Assembly: GCA_017450465.1 (NCBI GenBank)
Contig: JAFSUW010000014.1
Location: 1-64,000, forward strand
Source of the DNA: Clostridia bacterium
GTDB taxonomy: Bacteria > Bacillota > Clostridia > TANB77 > RGIG9151
DNA length: 64,000 nt
Direction: 5' to 3'
Made by a program: the position numbers and the translations under genes. Below, piece by piece: positions 26,191 to 35,533 of the stretch. Numbering within the stretch: position 1 is the stretch's first letter; each line of letters starts with the position of its first letter. Under the pieces are notes generated by a model. It made no database searches and was not told the origin of the DNA. It worked only from the letters and a program-made list of their open reading frames with translations.

Positions 26191-26963
26191 AAATATTAAA
26201 AGAATTGTATGATTACAGAGAAATGATTTTTAATTTAGTAAAGAAGGAATTAAGAGGAAGATACAAGGGTTCGGTTTTGGGCTTTTTATGGACGTTTATT
26301 AACCCATTATTCCAGCTTATAATTTATACAATAGTTTTCTCATATATTATGAGATCAGGTATAGATAAATATTATTTATTTTTGTTTGTGGCACTTATTC
26401 CTTGGATATTTTTCCAAACATCACTTCAAGGAGGGGCTGCATCAATTATTACCCAAAAAAGTTTGGTAACAAAGATATATTTTCCGCGTGAAGTAATTCC
26501 GGTATCTTTTGTTACAAGTTGCTTTATGAATATGCTATTTTGTTTTGTTATTATATTTATAGTAGTGGGGCTTGCGGGTGTAAAATTATCTTTGCTGGGG
26601 CTTTTATGTTTGCCTATCGTAATGCTTGTTGAATATCTTTTAGCATTGGGCTTTACGATGATCGCATCTGCGGTTACAGTTTATTTTAGAGATTTTGAGC
26701 ACATTTTAGGGATAATAGTTATGGCATGGATGTACTTAACACCAATCATTTTTGCATTAGATATAGTTCCAGATGCTTTTATGCCAATATTCAAGTATAA
26801 TCCACTTACTTATGTAATAGAAGCATATCGAGATATTTTATATGCAGGTGGAGTTCCACAAATGAGTGAGCTTTTATATTCGTTTATAGTAGGCGTAGTA
26901 GTTGTTGTTATAGGATTTATAGTGTTTGCAAAGTTAAAACGTCATTTTGCGGAGGAATTATAA
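26187..26963 (+). CDS. wzm: Polysaccharide ABC transporter, permease (Wzm type)
   Basis: An ABC-2 type permease of 258 residues with six predicted membrane helices and the family pattern KKELRGRYKGSVLGFLWTFINPLFQLIIY near the N-terminus. Such proteins export undecaprenyl-linked O-antigen, teichoic acid or S-layer glycans with a Wzt ATPase. The gene overlaps manC by four bases and wzt by one base, so the pair is translationally coupled. Confidence 0.93.
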   Translation: MKILKELYDYREMIFNLVKKELRGRYKGSVLGFLWTFINPLFQLIIYTIVFSYIMRSGIDKYYLFLFVALIPWIFFQTSLQGGAASIITQKSLVTKIYFPREVIPVSFVTSCFMNMLFCFVIIFIVVGLAGVKLSLLGLLCLPIVMLVEYLLALGFTMIASAVTVYFRDFEHILGIIVMAWMYLTPIIFALDIVPDAFMPIFKYNPLTYVIEAYRDILYAGGVPQMSELLYSFIVGVVVVVIGFIVFAKLKRHFAEEL

Positions 26964-28297
26964 TGGAAAATGGGAATGTAATAGAGCTTAAGAATATATA
27001 CAAAAAATTTGATTTATACGTAGATAAAAGGCAAAGTTTTAAGGAAAAATTCTTGTTCCATCCAGCAAACAACCATACTGAAGTAGTGGTACTAGATGAT
27101 ATATCACTTAGTATAAAAAAAGGCGAATCGGTAGGTTTAATTGGGCGGAATGGATGCGGAAAAAGCACGTTATTAAAACTTATTTCTAGAATTATGTATC
27201 CAGAAAAAGGAACTGTTGCTGTAGAAGGTAGAGTGTCTAGCTTAATAGAACTTGGTGCAGGTTTCCATCCAGATATGAGTGGTAGAGAAAATATTTTTAT
27301 TAATGCTTCTATTTTAGGGCTTTCTAAAAAGGAAACTGAAGAGCGTATGGCACAGATTATAGAGTTTTCTGAACTTGGTGATTTTATTGATAATCCAATA
27401 AGAACGTACTCTTCCGGTATGTATATGCGTCTTGCTTTTGCTGTTGCGATAAATGTAGATGCTGATATTTTACTTATAGATGAGATTTTATCGGTAGGAG
27501 ATATTAGTTTCCAAAAGAAATGTTTTGAAAAGTTAAAAGAGATTAAATCTCGTGGGACAACTATTGTTATTGTTTCACACTCACTTGGACAGATTGAAAA
27601 ACTTTGTAATAAATCTTATTGGATTGAAGGTGGAAAAATTATTTGTGAGGGTAGTCCTAAAGCTGTTCACAAGAGGTACTTAAAATACATGAATCAAGAT
27701 GTTGAGGAAGTAATAAAAGAGGAAAAAGAAGAGGAAGAAAGAATAGAAGGAGTGACAGAAGAACCGAAAGTAGAAGAGCCAAAATCAGAAGAGCCAAAAG
27801 TAGAGGAACCACCTAAAGAAGATACTGAAGAGGTGCATGAAGATGTTTTGATTGAAACAGAGGAGCTTAGGAAAAATTCAAAGCGTTGGGGTAGTCGTGA
27901 AGTTGAAATAACATCGGTGGAGCTATTAGATGATAATGGTAACGCCAAAGGAAGTTTTAAAACTGGCGAAAATATCACAATAGTTATGAAGTATAATGCA
28001 AAAAAGCGTATAAGAAACATTGTTGCGGGTATTGGTATATTTAGAGCAGATGGTGTTAACTGTTACGGAACAAATACCTTAATAGATAAATTAAAGGGCT
28101 TAACGGTTTATAAAAATGGTGAAGTTATTTGCAAGGTAAAGAATAACTTGTTAGAAGGCAATTATTTATTAGATGTTGCACTTCATGAACCTAGTGGATA
28201 TGCGTATGATTATTATAGAGAAGTTTGCAAATTTAACGTAAAAGATGATTTGGTTGAGGCAGGTATCATAAGGCTTGACCATACATGGAAGTATTAG
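26963..28297 (+). CDS. wzt: Polysaccharide ABC transporter, ATPase with C-terminal Wzt domain
   Basis: A 444-residue ABC ATPase. Walker A GRNGCGKST near 60, signature YSSGMYMRL near 150, Walker B ILLIDE near 170, and H-loop VSHS are all intact. From about 247 to 297 there is an unusual acidic, Pro/Glu/Lys-rich linker with EEPKVEEPKSEEPKVEEPP repeats. From about 305 to the end there is a beta-rich domain (VEITSVELLDDNGN onward) like the Wzt carbohydrate-binding domain, which in known systems recognises a chain-end modification before export. Together with the coiled-coil methyltransferase further downstream this points to terminator-dependent export. Confidence 0.93.
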   Translation: MENGNVIELKNIYKKFDLYVDKRQSFKEKFLFHPANNHTEVVVLDDISLSIKKGESVGLIGRNGCGKSTLLKLISRIMYPEKGTVAVEGRVSSLIELGAGFHPDMSGRENIFINASILGLSKKETEERMAQIIEFSELGDFIDNPIRTYSSGMYMRLAFAVAINVDADILLIDEILSVGDISFQKKCFEKLKEIKSRGTTIVIVSHSLGQIEKLCNKSYWIEGGKIICEGSPKAVHKRYLKYMNQDVEEVIKEEKEEEERIEGVTEEPKVEEPKSEEPKVEEPPKEDTEEVHEDVLIETEELRKNSKRWGSREVEITSVELLDDNGNAKGSFKTGENITIVMKYNAKKRIRNIVAGIGIFRADGVNCYGTNTLIDKLKGLTVYKNGEVICKVKNNLLEGNYLLDVALHEPSGYAYDYYREVCKFNVKDDLVEAGIIRLDHTWKY

Positions 28298-28307
28298 GAG
28301 GGTTACA

Positions 28308-29174
28308 ATGAAAGGAATTATTTTGGCAGGTGGAAAAGGAACAAGACTATATCCAATGACACAAGTTGTATCAAAACAACTATTAAATGTTTATGATAAG
28401 CCACTTATTTATTATCCATTATCAACTTTGTTACTTGCAGATATTAAAGATATACTAATTATAACAACAAGTACAGATGTAGATAATTATAAAAAGCTTT
28501 TTGGTAATGGAGAAAACTTAGGTATAAAGATGTCTTACAAAGTTCAAGACGAGCCAAATGGTATAGCAGAAGCATTTGTTATAGGTGAAGATTTTATTGG
28601 TGATGACAATGTATGTTTAATTTTGGGAGACAATGTTTTCTATGGTGGTGATTTCGTAAATATTTTGCAAGAAGCAAAAAATATAAAAGAAGGCGGAATC
28701 ATTTTTGCTTATCCTGTGGCAAATCCTGAAAGTTTTGGGGTAGTTGAGTTTGATGAAACTGGCAAAGCTATTTCTATAGAAGAAAAGCCAAAGATACCAA
28801 AGTCAAAATTTGCAGTACCTGGATTATATTTTTATGACAATGAAGTAATAAACATTGCTAAAAACTTAAAGAAATCAGCTAGAGGGGAATATGAAATAAC
28901 TGATGTTAACCTAGAGTATTTAAGACAAGGTAAGTTAAATGTAAAACAATTAAGCCGTGGACTTGCATGGCTTGATACAGGAACTCCAGAAAGCATACTA
29001 AAAGCGTCAGAATTTGTATATACAATTCAAGCAAGGCAAGGGCAGTACATATCTTGTATTGAAGAAATTGCTTGGAGACGTGGTTTTATCGATAATAAAA
29101 AATTGATTGAAATAGGTAATAAACTCAAAATGACTGACTACGGGAAATATATTTTATCTTTAGTGGGTGAATAA
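28308..29174 (+). CDS. rmlA: Glucose-1-phosphate thymidylyltransferase
   Basis: RmlA joins glucose 1-phosphate and dTTP to dTDP-glucose. The 288-residue product starts MKGIILAGGKGTRLYPMT and has the family patterns SKQLLNVYDKPLIYYPLSTL, LGDNVFYG and EEKPKIPKSKFAVPGLYFYD. I choose ATG 28308, just after AGGAGGG; an upstream in-frame start at 28275 lies inside wzt. The partner genes rmlB, rmlC and rmlD are not in this window, so the final dTDP sugar is not determined here. Confidence 0.95.
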   Translation: MKGIILAGGKGTRLYPMTQVVSKQLLNVYDKPLIYYPLSTLLLADIKDILIITTSTDVDNYKKLFGNGENLGIKMSYKVQDEPNGIAEAFVIGEDFIGDDNVCLILGDNVFYGGDFVNILQEAKNIKEGGIIFAYPVANPESFGVVEFDETGKAISIEEKPKIPKSKFAVPGLYFYDNEVINIAKNLKKSARGEYEITDVNLEYLRQGKLNVKQLSRGLAWLDTGTPESILKASEFVYTIQARQGQYISCIEEIAWRRGFIDNKKLIEIGNKLKMTDYGKYILSLVGE

Positions 29175-30513
29175 AGTGATAAGAAAAAATCAACAAGTGC
29201 TAAACTCCATTCAAAAGATAATAGACCTAGTAATACTTTTTATTTCAATAGTAGCAGCATATTATATAAGATTTTATAAAACTGATTTGGAGCATTTAGA
29301 ATTATCTTTCTATATGTCGAGTGCAGTTATAATTATGCCACTTTACTTATGGACATGTAGTATATGTAATTTGTACAAGCCATTTAGAACCAATAATTTA
29401 ATTTACGAATTTTTACGAATTTTAGAAGCAACAGTAATAATTGCGGTTATCGCACTTGCGCTTTCTAATTTACTAAAAATCGTAAATGTATCAAGACTAG
29501 TAATATTATATTCAATGATAGTGAATGTAGTATTATTAACTGCGTTCAGATTTTCTTTAAGAATATTTTTAAGGAAAATACGATCTAGTGGGCATAACAT
29601 AAAATATATTTTGTTAATAGGTAAAAACGATGGATTAGTGCAAATTGCTCAAAAATTATCTAGTAAAGATGAATATGGATATGTCGTTACTAATTATAAG
29701 GGGAGTATAGGAAACTTAAATAAGTATTTAAGAAACAATTTAGTTGATGAAATTTTTGTTGCGACTGAGGATAATGACGATTTAGAAGCAATATATGGAT
29801 TATGTGAGAAATTTGGCATAAAGATAAATATTATACCTGCGTATGGTAAGTTTTTATTCAAAAGAATATATGTTGATGAATTTATTGGAATTCCAATAAT
29901 AAACGTTAGAGAGATTCCACTTGAAAGTATAGTAAATAGGGCAAACAAGAGAATTTTTGATATTTTAATTTCTATAATATCAATTATTGTTTTACTTCCT
30001 TTGTCGCTTATTGTGGCTATTTTAATAAAAGCTACTTCAAAAGGACCTGTTATATATAAACAAAGAAGGGTAAGTTATAACAGAAGACTATTTTATATGT
30101 ACAAATTCCGTTCTATGAAGGTAGATGAATCTTTTAAGGGCAATGTAAAAGCCGATGAAGATGAAAGATGTACAAAGGTAGGTAAGTTTATTAGAAAGTA
30201 TAAAATTGACGAAATACCGCAGTTATTTAATGTGTTAAAAGGTGATATGAGTTTGGTAGGACCAAGACCAGAAATTCCAACTTTAGTTAAACAGTATCAA
30301 GATGAAATTCCAAATTATATGCTTAAGCATCAAGTAAAAGCAGGTATGACAGGACTTGCACAGGTAAATGGATATATGGGTGATACTTCTATAAAAAAAC
30401 GTATAGAATTCGATAATAAGTATATTAACGAGTGGAGTATGTGGCTCGATATAAAGATATTATTTCTTACTTTGCCAAGTATATTTAAGAAAAGTGACGT
30501 TACAGAAGATTAA
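29167..30513 (+). CDS. Initiating phosphoglycosyltransferase (WbaP/WsaP type)
   Basis: A polyprenyl-phosphate sugar-1-phosphate transferase of 448 residues that starts glycan assembly on undecaprenyl phosphate. The N-terminal part has four to five membrane helices (about 18-115) and a CoA-binding-like soluble domain. The C-terminal ~190 residues are the catalytic bacterial sugar transferase domain, with a re-entrant hydrophobic helix, then FRSMKVDE, RKYKIDEIPQLFNVLKGDMSLVGPRPE and GMTGLAQVNG. GTG 29167 is the listed start and overlaps rmlA by eight bases; GTG 29176 is an alternative. Similar proteins start S-layer glycan chains with galactose or glucose. Confidence 0.92.
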   Translation: MNKVIRKNQQVLNSIQKIIDLVILFISIVAAYYIRFYKTDLEHLELSFYMSSAVIIMPLYLWTCSICNLYKPFRTNNLIYEFLRILEATVIIAVIALALSNLLKIVNVSRLVILYSMIVNVVLLTAFRFSLRIFLRKIRSSGHNIKYILLIGKNDGLVQIAQKLSSKDEYGYVVTNYKGSIGNLNKYLRNNLVDEIFVATEDNDDLEAIYGLCEKFGIKINIIPAYGKFLFKRIYVDEFIGIPIINVREIPLESIVNRANKRIFDILISIISIIVLLPLSLIVAILIKATSKGPVIYKQRRVSYNRRLFYMYKFRSMKVDESFKGNVKADEDERCTKVGKFIRKYKIDEIPQLFNVLKGDMSLVGPRPEIPTLVKQYQDEIPNYMLKHQVKAGMTGLAQVNGYMGDTSIKKRIEFDNKYINEWSMWLDIKILFLTLPSIFKKSDVTED

Positions 30514-30530
30514 GGGGGAACTATTGTAAG

Positions 30531-31592
30531 ATGAAAAAAATTTTGTTTGCTGCTTCTACAATAGAACATATAAAAAATTTTCATATGCCGTATCTTGCGG
30601 ATTTAAAGAATAGTGATAATGAGATTGATATATTAGTAGATAAAGAAGAAGAATTGCCGTATGTAGAAAAAGTGCATACAACAAAACTAAAAAAAAGATT
30701 TATAAGTTTTACTAATCTTATGGAAATTTCTAAAATAAAAAAATTGTTAGAAAAAGAGCAGTATGATTTAGTAATTCTTCATACTACGCTCACTAGTTTT
30801 TATGTAAGAATGGCAGTAAAATCAATGAAGCATAAGCCAAAGGTAATATATATGTGCCATGGTTATTTGTTTAAGGATAAACACGGACTAAAAAATAGAT
30901 TATTACTTCATTGCGAAAAAAAGGTAGCAAAAGTTACAGATAAGTTAATTGTAATGAATGTTGAAGATCATAAAATAGCAGTAAAATATAGACTAGGTAA
31001 AGAAATATATTTTACTAATGGAATTGGCTTTGATAGTAAAAAATTTGAATTTAATAATAAACTAAAAGAAGAAACCAGAAAAACATATAATTTTAATAAT
31101 AACGATATATTGTTCTTAAATGTAGCGGAGTTTTCAAACAGAAAAAATCAAAAAGCATTAATTAATGCTTTTCGTAAAATAGATGATGAGAATATAAAAT
31201 TAGTTTTAGCAGGTGCAGGTAAGAAGCAAAAAAGTTGTGAGAAGTTAAGTAAAAGGCTAAAATTACGTGATAGAGTATATTTTATGAATTATGTGTATGA
31301 TATACAAAAACTTTATGAAGCGTGTGATTATTATATAAGTGCAAGTAAATCAGAAGGGATACCGTTTAGTGTTTTAGAGGCCGCCAATATGGGATTGCCA
31401 CTTGTTTTAAGTAATATAAAAGGTCATAGAGATATATTAAAAGATGCGAATGGCCTCCTTTTTAGTAGAGAAAAAGAAATTCCGGCGAAAATGCATGATA
31501 TATTAATTTATAAAAAATCAAAAAATGATTTAAGTAAATTTGACTTAAATGCGGTAAAAAAACAAATTATGGACATATATTGTGATGAATAG
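30531..31592 (+). CDS. GT4-family glycosyltransferase (EpsD/PglA-like)
   Basis: A 353-residue GT-B enzyme. The N-terminus MKKILFAASTIEHIKNFHMPYL and VILHTTLTSFYVRMA fit EpsD-like transferases, and the C-terminal half has NVAEFSNRKNQKALINAF, VLAGAGKK and ISASKSEGIPFSVLEAANMGLPLV with the EX7E pair. It is placed directly after the initiating transferase, so it probably adds the second or an early sugar. The start ATG 30531 lies behind AGGGGGAAC. The sugar donor is unknown. Confidence 0.87.
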   Translation: MKKILFAASTIEHIKNFHMPYLADLKNSDNEIDILVDKEEELPYVEKVHTTKLKKRFISFTNLMEISKIKKLLEKEQYDLVILHTTLTSFYVRMAVKSMKHKPKVIYMCHGYLFKDKHGLKNRLLLHCEKKVAKVTDKLIVMNVEDHKIAVKYRLGKEIYFTNGIGFDSKKFEFNNKLKEETRKTYNFNNNDILFLNVAEFSNRKNQKALINAFRKIDDENIKLVLAGAGKKQKSCEKLSKRLKLRDRVYFMNYVYDIQKLYEACDYYISASKSEGIPFSVLEAANMGLPLVLSNIKGHRDILKDANGLLFSREKEIPAKMHDILIYKKSKNDLSKFDLNAVKKQIMDIYCDE

Positions 31593-31611
31593 TTGTACAT
31601 AGGAGGAAAAC

Positions 31612-33459
31612 ATGAACGCTATATACACAAAAATAAAAGATAACATTTTATTAATTGGAGTATGGCTACTATACTTCTTTTTGGTATGTGTAAACATGAG
31701 TAGCCCTGATAATTTAAGGATTGTACCTTATGATACTTTTAATAGTGTAGTAATCACGATTTTTAATTTTGTAACAATTATGGTTATAATAAAAAGTTTT
31801 TCTTTTATAGCAAAGTCAAAACTTATCATATTTTCTGAATTATTTTTGATTTCTTATTATGTATCAATATATTTTAATAGGCCTGACTATAGCAAGAATG
31901 TTATTTGGGTACCAATGATGATATTTAATGCGTTTATATTGGCAAGAGCTATTTGTAATAAAAAAGAAAACGTTGAAAAGTTATTAATTACTTTGGCAAG
32001 CGTTTTATCATTTATTGGTCTAGTTAGCATAGATATGGCGTCATGTAAGTTTATAGCAGCTTATATGGGGCTTATTATAAAATTATTTACAGGGTTGAAT
32101 TTCATGACTATCAAAATTGTAGAAACCGGTGAAAGAATAAAGTCTATAATGACCAACCCAAATATGTTTGCATCATTTATGGGTGTAGGAATTTTTATAA
32201 GTCTATATCTGTGTGAGCATAGCAAATATAAGAAGCTAGCAGTAGCTATGCTACTTATAGATGTTGTTTCGTTTATGTATGCGTTTAGTTTAGGTGCAAC
32301 TTTAATGCTTGCGGGTGCATTTTTAATATATTTTATAGTAAACATGAAAAATAGTTTAGCAAAGAAACTTTTTATAGTCCTTACAACTGGAGTGATTAGT
32401 GTATTTTGTGTAGGTACTGGTATAAAAGGTATAGGAGTAGCAGGTTTTATTACATATGTGCCACTTATTTCACTTTTTGTAGGATTTGTTTTTTTACTTG
32501 GAATTTTTGAAAAAGAAAAAGATATATTAAGTAGTAAATTTATTAAACCATTTATTATAGCGGTATGTTCGGTAGGTATTATAGTATTAGTTTTAGCATT
32601 TACAGTGATTGGTAAAGTAAAATTTACAGAAAATGCTTTGGAAAAGTCACTATCAGTACGTCTTAATTCTGGTGAATATGTTTTGAAATTGGAATTTGAC
32701 GATGCTTTAACATATGATATTGAAGTTCAAGGGCAAACTTTTGAACAGGCAAGTAGTAGAAATTTTGATGTGCTATATAATGAAAATGTATCAGGAAGTA
32801 ATGTAGAAGTACCATTTGAAACTATGGAGAATAATAGGGCAATAAAAGTTACAATAAAGCCAGAAGGCCAAGTAAATTTACTTAGTGCAAGGTTATATGA
32901 TAAAAATGATAGTTTAATTAAAAAGATAAAAATAAATTATTTATTAATACCAGATTTTGTTGAAAATAGATTATCTCCATTTAGCTCTAACCAAAATGCT
33001 TTACAAAGATTTGTGTTTTTCGCAGATGGGTTAAAAATTTGGCGATTAAATCCGTTAATTGGTAAGGGACCAGGAGCGTTTTTTATACATTTTAGGGATG
33101 TCCAGACAACACAGTATAATACGTGGTCATCGCATAATTTTTTTATAGACACATTATGTGATAGTGGCTTGTTTGGTGCCATATCACTAATTTCTATGAT
33201 TTTATTTGCAATATATTTAGTTATAAAGAATAGAAACAATGAATTTATTCTAGTTTTAGGTGTTATACTTATTTTTATGGTGGCTCATTCAATGATAGAA
33301 ATAAATTTTATTTATGCACCATATATGATAACATTGGGTCTTGTTCTAGGTATGATTTCATCTAATTCGGATGAAAAATTAAGCAAAGGTGGAATAGATA
33401 ACAATTTTGTCATAATTCTGGTTTTGAGTTTAATAAATGTGGTGTTTAATGTTATGTAA
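31612..33459 (+). CDS. O-antigen ligase/polymerase-like membrane protein
   Basis: A 615-residue integral membrane protein with about 12 hydrophobic helices and the O-antigen ligase (Wzy/WaaL, PF04932) pattern: MTNPNMFASFMGVGIF near 180 and, late, NPLIGKGPGAFFIHF followed by SSHNFFIDTLCDSGLFGA. A ~110-residue extracytoplasmic loop (about 345-450) carries a beta-rich insertion (SVRLNSGEYVLKLEFD). Such proteins polymerise glycans or transfer them to lipid or protein. Since Wzm/Wzt export normally needs no Wzy, transfer of the exported chain to an acceptor, possibly the S-layer protein, is the more attractive guess. The start follows AGGAGG. Confidence 0.85.
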   Translation: MNAIYTKIKDNILLIGVWLLYFFLVCVNMSSPDNLRIVPYDTFNSVVITIFNFVTIMVIIKSFSFIAKSKLIIFSELFLISYYVSIYFNRPDYSKNVIWVPMMIFNAFILARAICNKKENVEKLLITLASVLSFIGLVSIDMASCKFIAAYMGLIIKLFTGLNFMTIKIVETGERIKSIMTNPNMFASFMGVGIFISLYLCEHSKYKKLAVAMLLIDVVSFMYAFSLGATLMLAGAFLIYFIVNMKNSLAKKLFIVLTTGVISVFCVGTGIKGIGVAGFITYVPLISLFVGFVFLLGIFEKEKDILSSKFIKPFIIAVCSVGIIVLVLAFTVIGKVKFTENALEKSLSVRLNSGEYVLKLEFDDALTYDIEVQGQTFEQASSRNFDVLYNENVSGSNVEVPFETMENNRAIKVTIKPEGQVNLLSARLYDKNDSLIKKIKINYLLIPDFVENRLSPFSSNQNALQRFVFFADGLKIWRLNPLIGKGPGAFFIHFRDVQTTQYNTWSSHNFFIDTLCDSGLFGAISLISMILFAIYLVIKNRNNEFILVLGVILIFMVAHSMIEINFIYAPYMITLGLVLGMISSNSDEKLSKGGIDNNFVIILVLSLINVVFNVM

Positions 33460-33524
33460 TTTGGTTAATAATAAAGTTAAAATAATATCATTTAAATGTT
33501 GATAATTGTATTTTATAATGATAG

Positions 33525-33556
33525 AATAACTATGCGGTAGCATAGTTATTTTTATG
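33525..33556 (+). terminator. Hairpin with T-run between ligase-like gene and coiled-coil methyltransferase
   Basis: AATAACTATGC (33525-33535) and GCATAGTTATT (33540-33550) around GGTA, followed by TTTAT. A TATAAT at 33514-33519, with weak TTTAAA 17 bases before it, lies directly upstream. The hairpin can be a terminator for the genes before it or an attenuator in the leader of the gene after it. Confidence 0.6.
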
Positions 33557-33572
33557 TAAAGCGGGTGAGACG

Positions 33573-35516
33573 ATGTCTAGCGAGCAAGAAAACGAGGATA
33601 TTCCTATATCCTACGAACATAGAATAATAAAAGAAGACTTAAAAGAGCTAAAAAGTCTATGTGTAATTGAAACTAATTATCCAATAAAATCACATAGTAA
33701 AATTTTTGGTCCTTTTATAGTACTTTTAAAAAAGATTATGCGAAAAGTTGTAAATAAATCGCTTGGTTGGTATATTAATCCATTAGTAGAGCAACAAAAT
33801 AAAGTAAACATGAGTGTTGTTGAAATATTAGAATTATATGATAAGTCGATAGAAAACAATATAGGTAAGTGTTTAGATGAATTAGATCGGCATGATGCAC
33901 TAATTGATGCTATTGATAAAAGAGTTGAAGAACTCAAAGATCAAAACGAAGACTCACATAAACTATTTACTGAAAGTATAGATAATATAAAAACATCTAT
34001 AGAGCAAAATGATGAGTCACATAGATTGCTATCTGAAAATATAAATGGTGTAGCAAAGCATACTGATGATTTGGAAAATAGTTTTAGAATTTTTACAGAG
34101 CAAAATGATGAATCACATAGATTGTTATCCGAAAATATAGATAGTGTGGAAACGCATACAGCTAATTTGGAAAATAGTTTTAGAATTTTTACAGAACAAA
34201 ATGATGAGTCGCATAGATTGTTATCCGAAAATATAGATAGTGTGGAAACGCATACAGCTAATTTGGAAAATAGTTTTAGAATTTTTACGGAACAAAATGA
34301 TGAGTCGCATAGATTGTTATCCGAAAATATAGATAGTGTGGAAACGCATACAGCTAATTTGGAAAATAGTTTTAGAATTTTTACAGAACAAAATGATGAG
34401 TCGCATAGATTGTTATCCGAAAATATAGATAATGTGGCAGCTTATACAGAAAATGTAGAAAAAAGTCTTAGAATTTATTCTGAACAAAATGATGAGTCAC
34501 ATAAATTATTATCTGACAATACTAATAGTGTATCAAAGCGTACTCAAGATATAAGCGATAGCTTAAAAAGAACAATAATACAAAATGAAGAAAAATGTGT
34601 AAACTTAATTTCCAATATTGAAAGTGTAGCAAAGCAGACTGAAGAAGTAAATGAGTCATTATTAAGGGTAATAGCACAAAATGATGAGTCGCATAAGAAC
34701 TTAGGGCTTAATATTGAAAGTGTAAACAATCAAAGAATAGATAGTTTTAATGAATTAGAAGCTAAAATTAAAGAGCATACAGACAAATTAAAATACATGA
34801 CACGTGTACTAAATATAGATTGTGATACAAAACTTTTGAATAAGCGTATTAATTATCTTGATTTTGAAAATAGATTTAGAGGTACACGTAAAGAAATAAT
34901 GGAAAAGCAGCGCCAATTTGTGCACTACTTTAGGGATACAAGCCATGGCGCAGAGATTTTAGACATTGGTTCTGGTAGAGGAGAATTCCTTGAACTAATG
35001 GCAAATGAAGAAATAAAAGCATATGGTGTAGATGTGTATAAGCCGTTTGTAACGTATTGTAGAAGAAGAGGTTTTAGAGTTGAAAACGATGATGCTTTGT
35101 CACATTTATCAAAAATACCAGATAGCGTTCTTGGTGGCATATTTATGGACTCGGTTGTTGAACATGTATCGGATGACTATTTAGTTAATCTTGTAGGGCT
35201 TTTATATAAAAAATTACGACCAGGCTGTTATTGTATAATAACAACTCCAAATCCAGAAACACTTGCTGGGTTAAACTGTTTTAATATAGATTTGGAACAT
35301 AAAAAACCAATACACTATTTAACACTTGAGTATTTACTAAAAAAAGAAAATTTTACGGAAGTAACAAGATATGAAACAAAAGAAGCCGATTTCCCTATAA
35401 AAATATCGAAATTAGAGGGCAATTTTCCAAATAAAACTGAATTTAATGCTGGAATTGATGAAATTAACAAGTTTGTATTTGGAAATAGGGAGTATGTTGT
35501 AATTGCTAGAAAATAG
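33573..35516 (+). CDS. Repeat coiled-coil protein with C-terminal SAM methyltransferase
   Basis: A 647-residue protein. After a basic N-terminal part comes a long helical region with eight 32-residue repeats (about 144-399), of type EQNDESHRLLSENIDSVETH; copies 2-4 are identical at protein level, copies 6-8 have drifted. The C-terminal ~210 residues are a class I methyltransferase with motif I ILDIGSGRGEF near 462, acidic GVDVY, and MDSVVEHVSDDYLVNL. The arrangement, coiled coil plus chain-modifying enzyme next to Wzm/Wzt, resembles WbdD, where the coiled coil measures chain length and methylation ends growth. WbdD has its coiled coil after the enzyme; here it is before. Role as chain terminator is inferred. 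The start ATG 33573 follows GGGTGAG. Confidence 0.88.
   Translation: MSSEQENEDIPISYEHRIIKEDLKELKSLCVIETNYPIKSHSKIFGPFIVLLKKIMRKVVNKSLGWYINPLVEQQNKVNMSVVEILELYDKSIENNIGKCLDELDRHDALIDAIDKRVEELKDQNEDSHKLFTESIDNIKTSIEQNDESHRLLSENINGVAKHTDDLENSFRIFTEQNDESHRLLSENIDSVETHTANLENSFRIFTEQNDESHRLLSENIDSVETHTANLENSFRIFTEQNDESHRLLSENIDSVETHTANLENSFRIFTEQNDESHRLLSENIDNVAAYTENVEKSLRIYSEQNDESHKLLSDNTNSVSKRTQDISDSLKRTIIQNEEKCVNLISNIESVAKQTEEVNESLLRVIAQNDESHKNLGLNIESVNNQRIDSFNELEAKIKEHTDKLKYMTRVLNIDCDTKLLNKRINYLDFENRFRGTRKEIMEKQRQFVHYFRDTSHGAEILDIGSGRGEFLELMANEEIKAYGVDVYKPFVTYCRRRGFRVENDDALSHLSKIPDSVLGGIFMDSVVEHVSDDYLVNLVGLLYKKLRPGCYCIITTPNPETLAGLNCFNIDLEHKKPIHYLTLEYLLKKENFTEVTRYETKEADFPIKISKLEGNFPNKTEFNAGIDEINKFVFGNREYVVIARK
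34002..34769 (+). repeat. 96-bp tandem repeats inside the coiled-coil gene
   Basis: Units of 96 bp start at 34002, 34098, 34194, 34290, 34386, 34482, 34578 and 34674. The three at 34098-34385 are nearly identical in DNA, with only a few changed bases; the flanking ones are progressively diverged. Each encodes 32 residues, so unit gain or loss keeps the reading frame. Confidence 0.95.
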
Positions 35517-35533
35517 GTATGGGGGAGTATTTA

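Noticed and set aside
34002-34769. Regular repeats read as a CRISPR array
   Set aside because: The 96-bp units are directly adjacent with no spacers and encode a continuous coiled coil.
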